From Shinella zoogloeoides (lineage in GTDB: Bacteria; Pseudomonadota; Alphaproteobacteria; Rhizobiales; Rhizobiaceae): DNA of 64,000 nt. Position 1 is the first letter of the stretch, and every line of letters starts with the position of its first letter. Positions 45,640 through 54,102 of the stretch are shown one piece after another. The stretch spans positions 2,111,501 through 2,175,500 of the forward strand of contig NZ_CP132311.1 in assembly GCF_030733845.1 (NCBI RefSeq), written 5' to 3'. A model generated the notes under the pieces. That model did not search any database and was not told the origin of the DNA. It saw only the letters and a list, made by a program, of their open reading frames with translations. A program made the translations under genes and the position numbers.

Positions 45640-47163
45640 TCAGGCCGCGCGCGTATATCCAGAGCCCTCGGCAGCCTGGGCGGTGCCGCCGGTGCGGAAA
45701 GCGCTGAGCTGGGCGGCGATGGAGGCCGCCTCCTGCGTCAGCGCCTGGCTTGCGGCATTGGCCTGCTCGACCATCGCGGCATTCTGCTGCGTGATCTGGT
45801 CCATGGCGTTGACCGCCTTGTTGACCGCCTGCAGCCCGGTCGCCTGCTCCGCCGTGCTGGCGCGGATGGAATTGAACACCGCGCTGACGTCAACGACCTG
45901 CGAAACGATCTGGCGCAACGACTGGGCGACCTCGCCCACCGAGCGCACCCCGTCCTCGACCTGCCCGTGCGACTTGGCAATGATGTTCTGGATGTCCTTC
46001 GCCGCATCCGCGCAGCGCTGGGCGAGCGCGCGCACTTCCGAAGCGACGACGGCAAAGCCCCGCCCGGCTTCCCCTGCCCGCGCCGCCTCGATGCCGGCAT
46101 TGAGCGCCAGAAGGTTCGTCTGGAAGGCGATCTCGTCGATCACCTCGATGATGTTGGCGATGGCGGAGGACGAGGCCTGGATCTCGCCCATGGCGGTGAT
46201 CGCCTCTTCCACCACCTCGCCGCTGCGCTGGGCATTGTCGCGCGCCGCCATGACGAGCGCGTTCGCTTCGTCGGCGCTCTGCGCCGTCTGGCGCACGGTG
46301 GTCGTCACCTGCTCGACGGCCGCCGCCGTTTCCTCGAGGTTCGCCGCCTGCCGCTCGGTGCGCTTGGCGAGATCGTCGGATGCGGAGGCGATTTCGCGGG
46401 CGCTGAGATGGATCGATCCCGCGCCCGCGCCGATGTTGCCGATGGCCTGCGCGAGCGTGGAAATGGCGTGGTTGAAATCGTGGCGCAGCGATTCGTAGGC
46501 TTCCGGCAACGCGCCGGTGATGCGCGCGGTCAGGTCGCCGTCCGAGATTCGCTTCAGCGCGGCGCCGAAACTGTCGCTGACGAGCGCGCGCTCTTCGGCG
46601 ACGACCTGCGCCTGCACCGCCTGCTGCTTGGCGACGTCGGACATGTCGTTGTAGACGGAGATGGAAAGGTCCATGTCGAGGAACATGGCCTTGAGCAGGC
46701 TGGCAAACCGCGCGGCGAACTCTTCCGGCTCGATCTCCCTGCGGGAAAACAGTCCCGGCTTCGGCCAGGATGCCTTGACCGCTTCCGTCAGCAGATGCTC
46801 GACGATCAGCGCATAGCCGCCGATATACCAGCGCGGCTCCAGCCCGATGCGCGCATGCACATGGCCGATCGTCTGCACCTTCGCGGCATAGTCGCCAGTG
46901 AAATCGCCGGCGGCGATGTTCGCCCAATGGCCGAGCTGGGCGTTCTTGGCGCGGTTGATGTGCGCCTCGTTGGAGAAGAGGTGGTTCACCTCCGGGCTCT
47001 TGCGCACGATGGCGTAGAACTTGTCGAGCGCCGGGCCGAGTTCCTTCTCGATGAAGGGCTTCAGCGTGCGCAGCCGCTTCAGGGACGCCTCGTCAAGGCC
47101 GAGATAGTCCAGACGACGCGCGATATCGTGGTTCTGGCTGGCGGTCTGCGGGGCTTGCTTCAT
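45640..47163 (-). CDS. Soluble globin-coupled methyl-accepting chemotaxis protein
   Basis: 507-aa chemoreceptor without membrane segments. The N-terminal domain (about residues 10-170) is a protoglobin/HemAT-type sensor with the haem-ligand region GHVHARIGLEPRWYIGGY, so it is expected to bind haem and sense oxygen. The C-terminal half is an MCP signalling domain with the conserved hairpin tip EIAFQTNLLALNAGIEAARAGEAG. It lacks a C-terminal CheR pentapeptide. ATG 47163 is preferred; ATG 47184 is possible. An inverted repeat lies upstream at 47324-47351. Confidence 0.9.
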   Translation of the reverse strand: MKQAPQTASQNHDIARRLDYLGLDEASLKRLRTLKPFIEKELGPALDKFYAIVRKSPEVNHLFSNEAHINRAKNAQLGHWANIAAGDFTGDYAAKVQTIGHVHARIGLEPRWYIGGYALIVEHLLTEAVKASWPKPGLFSRREIEPEEFAARFASLLKAMFLDMDLSISVYNDMSDVAKQQAVQAQVVAEERALVSDSFGAALKRISDGDLTARITGALPEAYESLRHDFNHAISTLAQAIGNIGAGAGSIHLSAREIASASDDLAKRTERQAANLEETAAAVEQVTTTVRQTAQSADEANALVMAARDNAQRSGEVVEEAITAMGEIQASSSAIANIIEVIDEIAFQTNLLALNAGIEAARAGEAGRGFAVVASEVRALAQRCADAAKDIQNIIAKSHGQVEDGVRSVGEVAQSLRQIVSQVVDVSAVFNSIRASTAEQATGLQAVNKAVNAMDQITQQNAAMVEQANAASQALTQEAASIAAQLSAFRTGGTAQAAEGSGYTRAA

Positions 47164-47323
47164 TCTGAGGGGGTATCCTGGCATTCGGGAAATGGGGGAA
47201 AGCAGCAATTTCCCGTCGGAAGGGCGCCGCCGCACGGCACGCCCACCCCCGCAACCCCTCATGGGTCCTGTCGAAGGCAACGGCCTTCAAGGAATAGCTT
47301 TCTGACGGGATATCACTAGGTTG

Positions 47324-47351
47324 GGCATGGTAAATTGTTCATTACCAAGCC
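47324..47351. promoter_or_regulatory. Inverted repeat upstream of the chemoreceptor gene
   Basis: GGCATGGTAA-N8-TTACCAAGCC, 10-bp arms with one mismatch, about 160 bp upstream of the chemoreceptor start and 62 bp past the parA-like stop. It has no T tract, so an operator is more likely than a terminator. Confidence 0.4.
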
Positions 47352-47413
47352 TTGTGCCTCTTTGCGGGAACGGCTGCGCATTTGGTCGCAACCGTTCCTG
47401 GCTTTCGTCAAGT

Positions 47414-48130
47414 TCAGGCGGCGTGCCGAAGCGTGCGGAAGAAGCCGCGCTCGGTTGCCACCGGCTTGCGCGAGGGCAGCAAGCGCAGCACCTCCTCGGC
47501 GAAGAGCCGCGCATTCTCGCGTGCCTTGTCGAGATTGCTGACCTTCGCGGAATCCATCGAATAGAGCGTGCCGCCACAGTCGAAGATGTCGCGGAAGGCC
47601 GTGCGCTCGCCGATCGGCGTGTCGAGCACCGTCACGCCGCGCGCCGAGAGCAGCGTCTTGATCGTGCTCATGGCGCGGGTCGTCACCATCGCGCTCATGC
47701 GCGTCAGCACGACTGAATGGCTGATGCGGATGCCCGCCTTCTCGTCGAGCTGCTTCAGGAGTTCAAGGATCTGCGCGGCGCCCCGCGCATCCATCGCACA
47801 GCCCTGCACCGGGATCATCACATGATCGGAAAGGCCGATGGCTGTGGCGACGAGCGCATCGCGCGCGCCAGCGAGGTCGATGATGAAATAGTCCGTCGTC
47901 GCCCGGTTTTCGCGGATATGACACTGGATGGAGGCCATGGAGACTTCCGAGATGACGGCGATGTTGCGCTGGCGGCCGGATATCTCGTGCCAGTGGCTGA
48001 TCCAGCGCTGCGGATCGGCATCGAGGATGGTGACGCGGTGTCCCTGGCTGGCGAGCTCGGTGGCAAGTATCAGGGCCGCGGTTGTCTTGCCTGCGCCACC
48101 CTTGGCATTGGCAAATGTGATGACTGGCAT
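47414..48130 (-). CDS. Orphan ParA-family ATPase
   Basis: 238-aa deviant Walker ATPase of the ParA/MinD superfamily: KGGAGKTTAA P-loop (residues 10-19) with the signature first Lys, switch I LDADPQ and Walker B YFIIDLAG. It resembles VirC1/plasmid ParA-like proteins more than chromosomal Soj, lacks an N-terminal DNA-binding extension, and no parB or parS-like gene is adjacent. A positioning role for a cellular cargo is possible but not shown. Confidence 0.82.
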   Translation of the reverse strand: MPVITFANAKGGAGKTTAALILATELASQGHRVTILDADPQRWISHWHEISGRQRNIAVISEVSMASIQCHIRENRATTDYFIIDLAGARDALVATAIGLSDHVMIPVQGCAMDARGAAQILELLKQLDEKAGIRISHSVVLTRMSAMVTTRAMSTIKTLLSARGVTVLDTPIGERTAFRDIFDCGGTLYSMDSAKVSNLDKARENARLFAEEVLRLLPSRKPVATERGFFRTLRHAA

Positions 48131-48290
48131 GTCTTTCCTCGTTGAATGCTGCGAGCTTCCTCATCGCTCTCGTCCGGCGACCCCGTGCAAATGGCGCCCG
48201 CTTACTCAAACCTTTCAAAACATGGTTAACGAAGTGGAAATTTCCTTATCGCGAAGATTAACGAGACGGCGCCCGGTTTTTCGCTTCGCA

Positions 48291-48324
48291 AAGAAAAAGC
48301 CCGGAAAACCAGCGTTCTCCGGGC
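48291..48324 (-). terminator. Terminator of the alcohol-dehydrogenase operon
   Basis: Stem GCCCGGA/TCCGGGC (48299-48305 with 48318-48324), extended by A-T pairs, followed on the minus strand by a T-rich tract. It lies 26 bp past the stop of the iron alcohol dehydrogenase gene. Confidence 0.8.
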
Positions 48325-48350
48325 CCCTGTTATTTGTTAACGGTAAGAAT

Positions 48351-49496
48351 TCAGATGCACTCGACGAAGAGCCGCCTGGCCGCATCGAGCGTCAGCTCCA
48401 CCGGATTGCCGCCGGCCGTCGGGTCGACGATGGCCATCTCGGACATCTCGTCGATCCGGTCGGTGCCGACGCCGAGCGCCGACAGCTTATCCGGCACGCC
48501 GAGTTCCTCGCGCAGGCGCAGCACATAGTCGAAGAAGCCGTCGAAGCCGCCGGCTATGCCGAGATAGGCCGCGGCGCTGACGATCTTCGCCTCGATGGCC
48601 GGGCGGTTGAAGGTCAGTACCGGCGGCATCACCACGGCGTTGGTCATGCCGTGATGGGTGTTGTAGATCGCGCCGACCGGATGGGAGAGCGAGTGGATGG
48701 CGCCGAGGCCCTTCTGGAAGGCGACGGCACCCATGGCGGCGGCCGACATCATGTGGGCGCGCGCCTCGATATCCGTGCCGTCCTTGTAGGCGCGCGGCAG
48801 GTATTCCTTGACGAGGCGCATGCCTTCGAGCGCGATGCCCTGGCTCATCGGGTGGTAGAACGGCGAGCAATAGGCTTCGAGGCAATGGGCGAAGGCGTCC
48901 ATGCCGGTGCCCGACGTGATGACCTTCGGCATGCCGACCGTCAGTTCCGGGTCGCAGATCGTCACGGAAGGCAGGATCTTCGGGTGGAAGATCACCTTCT
49001 TGGTGTGCGTCTCGGAATTGGTGACGACCGAGGCGCGGCCGACCTCCGAACCGGTGCCGGCCGTCGTCGGCACGGCGACGATGGGGGCGATGCCATCAGG
49101 ATTGGCGCGTGTCCACCAGTCGCCGATATCCTCGAAATCCCAGACGGGGCGCGTCTGGCCGGACATGAAGGCGATGGCCTTGCCGAGGTCGAGGCCCGAG
49201 CCGCCGCCGAAGGCGACGACGCCGTCATGGCCGCCGTCCTTGAAGGCCTTGACGCCATCGGCGAGGTTCCTGTCGGTCGGGTTCGGATCGACCTCGGCGA
49301 ACATCGCCCGGCCGAGGCCGGCGGCCTCCAGGATGGCGAGCGCGTTCTGCGTGATCGGCATGGTCGAGAGGCCGCGGTCGGTGACGAGCAGCGGCTTCTT
49401 CATACCGACCGCCTTGCAGTGGTCGGCCAGTTCCGAGATGCGGCCGGCCCCGAACTTGATCGCGGTCGGGTAGCTCCAGTTGGCGGTGATGGTCAT
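48351..49496 (-). CDS. Iron-containing alcohol dehydrogenase
   Basis: 381-aa group III (Fe-dependent) alcohol dehydrogenase, NAD(P)-linked. The nucleotide loop GGGSGLD (near residue 97), the metal ligands in GMDAFAHCLEAY and HSLSHPVGA/THHGMTNAV, and the length fit the family. ATG 49496 lies 5 nt beyond the aldehyde dehydrogenase stop; a TTG at 49505 would overlap it. As last gene of a ligase-oxidoreductase operon it probably oxidises an alcohol made or activated by the upstream enzymes. Confidence 0.92.
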   Translation of the reverse strand: MTITANWSYPTAIKFGAGRISELADHCKAVGMKKPLLVTDRGLSTMPITQNALAILEAAGLGRAMFAEVDPNPTDRNLADGVKAFKDGGHDGVVAFGGGSGLDLGKAIAFMSGQTRPVWDFEDIGDWWTRANPDGIAPIVAVPTTAGTGSEVGRASVVTNSETHTKKVIFHPKILPSVTICDPELTVGMPKVITSGTGMDAFAHCLEAYCSPFYHPMSQGIALEGMRLVKEYLPRAYKDGTDIEARAHMMSAAAMGAVAFQKGLGAIHSLSHPVGAIYNTHHGMTNAVVMPPVLTFNRPAIEAKIVSAAAYLGIAGGFDGFFDYVLRLREELGVPDKLSALGVGTDRIDEMSEMAIVDPTAGGNPVELTLDAARRLFVECI

Positions 49497-49501
49497 GCTG
49501 T

Positions 49502-50881
49502 TCAAGCTTTCCTGAAATGATAGGATTTCGGGCGGGTAAGGTTGTGGAAGCCGATGACGGAGAGCGAGCCGCCGCGGCCCGTTTCCTTAACGCCCGTCCA
49601 GCACAGCGCCGGGTCGAGATAGTCGGCGCGGTTCTGGAACACCGTGCCGGTCTCCAGATCACGGGCAATACGGGCCGCGCGGTCGGAATCCTTCGTCCAA
49701 AGCGAGACGGTGAGGCCGTATTTGCAGTCGTTCATCAGGGCGAGCGCTTCCTCGTCGCTCTTCACCTTCATGATGCCGACGGCCGGGCCGAAGGTCTCCT
49801 CGGTCATGAACTCCATGGAATGATCGACATCGACGAGGACCTGCGGGGCGACATAGGCGCCGCCGTCATCGGCTGGGAACAGTTTCGGATCGACCAGCGC
49901 CTTGGCGCCCTTCGAGACGGCATCGGCGATCTGCGCGCGCACCGTCGCGGCGAAGCGCTTGTGCGCCATCGGCCCGAGCGTCGTTTCCGGATCGAGCGGG
50001 TTGCCGAGCTTGTAGTTGGAGACCCAGGCGACCGACTTCTCGACGAATGCGTCGTAGAGCTTCTCATTGACATAGACGCGCTCGATGCCGCAGCAGCACT
50101 GGCCGGAATTGTAGGTCGCGCCGTCCATCAGCGTGTCGACGGCAGCGTCGAGGTCCGCGTCCTCCATGACATAGCCGGGGTCCTTGCCGCCGAGTTCGAG
50201 GCCGACGGGCGTGAAGGTGCCGGCCGCCGCCCGCTCGATCGATCTACCGCCTTCGACGGAGCCGGTGAAGTTGACGAAATCGAAGCTGTTGCCGGCGATC
50301 AGCGCCGAGGTCGTGTCATGGTCGAGGAAGACGTTCTGGAAGACGTCTTCCGGCACGCCCGCTTCGTTGAAGGCGCGCACGAGGCGTTCGCCGACGAGCA
50401 GCGTCTGGGCGGCATGCTTGATGATGACCACGTTGCCGGCCATCAGCGCCGGGGCGATCGTATTGATCGCCGTCATGTACGGGTAGTTCCACGGCGCAAT
50501 GACGAAGACGACGCCATGCGGCTCGCGCTCGATGCGGCGCTCGAAACGCTCGCTGTTCTCGATGACGATCGGCGCCAGCGACGAGCCGGCAATCTCCGCG
50601 ACATAGTTGGAGCGCTCGTTGAAGCCCTTGAACTCGCCGCCGTAGCGGACCGGGCGGCCCATCTGCCAGGCGATTTCCGGCACGATCTCGTCGGCCATCT
50701 CGTTGACGCGTGCGACGCCCTTCAGCACGAGCTGGATACGGTCTTCCAGCGGACGCCGGGCCCAGGCCTTCTGCGCCTTCTTCGCGCGGGCGACAGCCTC
50801 CTGCGCGGCGGCCAGCGGCATCGCCTCGCGCTCGGCATAGACCGAGCCGTCCACGGGGGATATGCATTTGATCACAGTCAT
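49502..50881 (-). CDS. NAD(P)-dependent aldehyde dehydrogenase
   Basis: 459-aa aldehyde dehydrogenase. NAD-binding IAPWNYPYMT, the general-base Glu in GLELGGKDPGYV and the nucleophilic Cys in NSGQCC are intact. It ends 5 bp from the alcohol dehydrogenase and starts 50 bp after the glutamine-synthetase-like gene. In this context it resembles PuuC-type dehydrogenases that oxidise gamma-glutamyl-aminoaldehydes, but the substrate is inferred only from neighbours. ATG 50881 follows AGGAAG. Confidence 0.92.
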   Translation of the reverse strand: MTVIKCISPVDGSVYAEREAMPLAAAQEAVARAKKAQKAWARRPLEDRIQLVLKGVARVNEMADEIVPEIAWQMGRPVRYGGEFKGFNERSNYVAEIAGSSLAPIVIENSERFERRIEREPHGVVFVIAPWNYPYMTAINTIAPALMAGNVVIIKHAAQTLLVGERLVRAFNEAGVPEDVFQNVFLDHDTTSALIAGNSFDFVNFTGSVEGGRSIERAAAGTFTPVGLELGGKDPGYVMEDADLDAAVDTLMDGATYNSGQCCCGIERVYVNEKLYDAFVEKSVAWVSNYKLGNPLDPETTLGPMAHKRFAATVRAQIADAVSKGAKALVDPKLFPADDGGAYVAPQVLVDVDHSMEFMTEETFGPAVGIMKVKSDEEALALMNDCKYGLTVSLWTKDSDRAARIARDLETGTVFQNRADYLDPALCWTGVKETGRGGSLSVIGFHNLTRPKSYHFRKA

Positions 50882-50931
50882 GATCGACTTCCTGTTGGTT
50901 CTATCGGAATTACAGTTTCTGGCGCTCCGGT

Positions 50932-52302
50932 CTACGCCCTCTCGAAGCCGCGCGCCACCTCCCAGTCGGTGATGCGGCGGTCGTATTCCTCCTGCTCCCA
51001 TTCGGCAGCGCGAAGATAGTGGTCGACGACATCGTCGCCGAAGGCCTCGCGCAGCATCTCGGACTCCTTCAGCGCCGCCGCCGCGCCGCGCAGCGTCTTC
51101 GGGATCTCGCGGATATCCTTACCGCCATAGGCATCGCCCTCGAACGGCGCCTCCAGTTCCAGCTTGCCCTCAATGCCCGCGATGCCGGCCGCGATCAGCG
51201 CCGCCATGGCGAGATAGGGGTTGAGGTCCGAGCCGCCGACGCGGCATTCGATGCGGATGCCCTTCGTGCCCTCGCCGCACAGGCGATAGCCGGCCGTGCG
51301 GTTGTCCTTGCTCCAGACTGCCTTGGTCGGCGCGAAGGTTCCGGCGACGAAGCGCTTGTAGGAGTTGATGTAGGGCGCGAGGAAATAGGTGATCTCGCTG
51401 GCATGGGCGAGCAGGCCCGCCACATAGCTCCGCATCAGATCGGACATGCCGTATCTGGCGTCCTTTTCGAAGAACTTCGGCTCCTTGCCGTCCACGCTCC
51501 AGAGCGACTGGTGGATATGCGAGGAGGAGCCGGCGGCGGTGTAGTTCCACTTGGCAAGGAAGGTGACGGACTTGCCGCGCTGCCAGGCGATCTCCTTGGT
51601 GGCGTTCTTGATGATCGAGTGCCGGTCGGCCATGGCGAGCGCATCGGCGTAGCGCACGTTGATCTCCTCCTGGCCGGCGGATGCCTCGCCCTTGGAGTTC
51701 TCGACCGGAATGCCGGCGCCCTGCAGGCCGTTGCGCAGCGCCCGCATGACATCCTCCTCCTTGGTCGTCTGGAAGATGTGGTAGTCCTCGTTGTAGCCGG
51801 AAGCGAGGCGAAGGTCCCGGTAGCCGCTCTCGCGCGCATCGTCGAAGGACTGGTCGAACAGGAAGAATTCGAGCTCGCTCGCCATGTACGCCTTGAGGCC
51901 CATGGCCTCCAGCCGCTTGACCTGCCTCTTGAGGATGGCGCGCGGCGAATGCGGCACTTCCGCGTGGGTATGATGGTCGAGCACGTCGCACAGCACCAGC
52001 GCCGTGCCTTCGAGCCAGGGGAGCTTGCGCAGCGTCGCAAGGTCCGGCTTCATCGTATAGTCGCCGTAGCCGGCGGCCCAGCTCGTCGACTTGTAGCCGG
52101 AGACGGTCTCCATCTCCATGTCGGTCGCCAGCAGATAGTTGCAGCTGTGCGTCTCCTCGTACGCGCTCTCGACGAAATACTCCGCCTGGAATCGCTTGCC
52201 CATGAGGCGGCCCTGCATGTCGACGAGGCAGGCAAGAACGGTGTCGATGCGGCCTTCGGCTACATCCTTCTTCAGGTCATCGAACGTATAGGTCATGCTC
52301 AT
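50932..52302 (-). CDS. Glutamine-synthetase-family ligase, probably glutamate--amine (gamma-glutamylation)
   Basis: 456-aa GS-fold ligase. The catalytic beta-grasp and ATP/glutamate-binding segments include HIHQSLW and RIECRVGGSDLNPYLAMAA; a canonical GlnA adenylylation region is not evident. Together with permease, two dehydrogenases and a glutamate-amide hydrolase in one operon it is best read as a PuuA/IpuC/GlnA4-type enzyme that joins the glutamate side chain to an amine. Start ATG 52302; ATG 52296 is an alternative. Confidence 0.88.
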   Translation of the reverse strand: MSMTYTFDDLKKDVAEGRIDTVLACLVDMQGRLMGKRFQAEYFVESAYEETHSCNYLLATDMEMETVSGYKSTSWAAGYGDYTMKPDLATLRKLPWLEGTALVLCDVLDHHTHAEVPHSPRAILKRQVKRLEAMGLKAYMASELEFFLFDQSFDDARESGYRDLRLASGYNEDYHIFQTTKEEDVMRALRNGLQGAGIPVENSKGEASAGQEEINVRYADALAMADRHSIIKNATKEIAWQRGKSVTFLAKWNYTAAGSSSHIHQSLWSVDGKEPKFFEKDARYGMSDLMRSYVAGLLAHASEITYFLAPYINSYKRFVAGTFAPTKAVWSKDNRTAGYRLCGEGTKGIRIECRVGGSDLNPYLAMAALIAAGIAGIEGKLELEAPFEGDAYGGKDIREIPKTLRGAAAALKESEMLREAFGDDVVDHYLRAAEWEQEEYDRRITDWEVARGFERA

Positions 52303-52364
52303 GGTCTTCGGTCCCAGAAAATCGTGCACGGCAATCGCCGCGCGTCGGTCGGAAAATAGAAGCA

Positions 52365-52384
52365 GGGGCCGCGCACGCGGCCCC
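52365..52384 (-). promoter_or_regulatory. Intra-operon hairpin between permease and ligase genes
   Basis: Perfect 9-bp GC stem (52365-52373 with 52376-52384) around a CA spacer, followed on the minus strand by a moderately T-rich stretch. It may act as attenuator or mRNA-stability element, reducing read-through or setting the ratio of permease to enzymes. Confidence 0.5.
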
Positions 52385-52400
52385 CCGCGCTGTGACGTGA

Positions 52401-53984
52401 TCAGACTTGGCCGACGGCCTTTTCGGCGGCGGCGATCTCGGCCTGGCGGCGCGCGACCTCGTCGCCGATCGGCGGTCCCTTGAAGCGGCGGCTTTCAAGG
52501 CCGAACCAGATGATCGCGGTCAGGACGAGGAAGCCGACGGTAATGTAGAGCGCCCAGTCGTTCGGCGGCTGGATGCCGAGAACGAAGATCAGCACCATCG
52601 CGATGATCGACAGGATCGCGAAGAGCTTGAAGACGCCCTCGCCGAGGTTCCACGGCCCCATCTTGTCCCACTTCGACGTGCCCCAGGCAAAGAGGCCGAG
52701 CGCGATCGGGATCGCGAAGGAGAAGAACAGGAAGATGACCGTGCACGAGACGACGACGGTATAGACCGGCGTCTCGCCGATCGAGACGAGCGAGGACCCC
52801 CAGACGAAGAGCACGGCGAGGATGGAACCCGTCCAGATCGCGGAAACCGGCGTGCGGTAGGTCGGGCTGACCTTCGACAGGCCGCGCGAGAACGGCAGGC
52901 CGCCGTCACGCGAGAAGGCGAAGATCATGCGCGATACCGACGTGACGGTCGCAAGGCCGCAGAGCCACTGGGCGATCAGGACGAGGAAATAGATGACATC
53001 CTTCACGACCGGATGCACCTGCGTGTCCATGGCCCAGAAGAAGACGTTCCAGCCCTGGGCCGCCGCTGCTGTCATGCCGTCGGTGGTCGTGCCGTCGGCA
53101 TTGGTCACCGAGGTCGGGATCATGAGCACGAAGGAGCACAGCATGATGTAGCCGAACAGCGCCGACCAGAGCACGGAGGAGACCATGCCGCGCGGCACGG
53201 AATGCGCCGCCTTGACCGTCTCTTCCGACGTGTGCGCCGAGGCGTCGTAGCCGGTGATCGTATAGATCGGCAGGAGAAGGCCGAGCAGGAACACCCAGGT
53301 GCCGGAATTTTCCGGCCAGACGTTTCCGCCGGCCTCGCCCGAGAAGTTCGAGAAGGTGAAGAGGCGGGCGATGTCGTAGCTGTCTGCGGCGACGAGGCAG
53401 ACGATGGCGAGCGCGATGGACGTCGCAAAGATGAGGTAGCCTGAGAAGTCCGTTAGCTTCGCCGTCAGCCCGATGCCCATGTGGTTCACGAGCGCCTGCG
53501 CGCCGGTGATGATCGCCAGGAAGATGATGCGGGTGGTGGTCGTGTCTTCCAGGCCGAAATACGGCGTGCCGAACGATCCCATGAAGAAGTAGTAGGTGCC
53601 GACATTGATGGCGCCGAGCACGGTGACCAGGCCGAGCAGGTTGAACCAGGCGGTCAGCCAGCCGGTGAAGCGGTTGCCGAGGATCGAGCCCCAGTGATAG
53701 AGGCCGCCCGCCGTCGGATAGGCGGAACTGATCTGCGCCATGGCGACGGCGAAGACGAGCGAGATGAAGCAGCCGACCGGCCAGCCGATGCCGATCGCCG
53801 CGCCCCCTGCCCCCGATGTCGCCTGCGCCAGCGAGTTGATGCCGCCGGACAGGATGCAAATGATGGAGAAGGAGACCGCGAAGTTCGAGAACTGGCTCAT
53901 CCGCCGCTCGAGTTCCTGCGCGTATCCCATCGAGTGCAGAACCTGCATATCCTCGTGTTTATCGTTATCTGAATAATCTGACAT
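52401..53984 (-). CDS. APC-superfamily amino acid/amine permease
   Basis: 527-aa inner-membrane transporter with about twelve hydrophobic segments. The first helix FAVSFSIICILSGGINSL and the segment SSAYPTAGGLYHW are characteristic of APC amino acid/GABA-type permeases, and TGYDASAHTSEET fits the same group. It is the second gene of the operon and presumably imports the amine that the pathway uses. ATG 53984 has AGGGGA upstream. Confidence 0.9.
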   Translation of the reverse strand: MSDYSDNDKHEDMQVLHSMGYAQELERRMSQFSNFAVSFSIICILSGGINSLAQATSGAGGAAIGIGWPVGCFISLVFAVAMAQISSAYPTAGGLYHWGSILGNRFTGWLTAWFNLLGLVTVLGAINVGTYYFFMGSFGTPYFGLEDTTTTRIIFLAIITGAQALVNHMGIGLTAKLTDFSGYLIFATSIALAIVCLVAADSYDIARLFTFSNFSGEAGGNVWPENSGTWVFLLGLLLPIYTITGYDASAHTSEETVKAAHSVPRGMVSSVLWSALFGYIMLCSFVLMIPTSVTNADGTTTDGMTAAAAQGWNVFFWAMDTQVHPVVKDVIYFLVLIAQWLCGLATVTSVSRMIFAFSRDGGLPFSRGLSKVSPTYRTPVSAIWTGSILAVLFVWGSSLVSIGETPVYTVVVSCTVIFLFFSFAIPIALGLFAWGTSKWDKMGPWNLGEGVFKLFAILSIIAMVLIFVLGIQPPNDWALYITVGFLVLTAIIWFGLESRRFKGPPIGDEVARRQAEIAAAEKAVGQV

Positions 53985-54102
53985 GTTTTTCCCCTGTATC
54001 GACCGGTCCCTGGCGGAATTGCCGAGGGGCCGCCTGTGTCTGAGGCCCATGAAATGCATGGGATATGCGCCGCGGGCATGCCATTCTCTGGTCTTCTTCT
54101 GA

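Noticed and set aside
48226..48262. Two TTAAC motifs upstream of the ParA gene, considered as a CtrA site
   Set aside because: The spacing does not fit TTAA-N7-TTAA.
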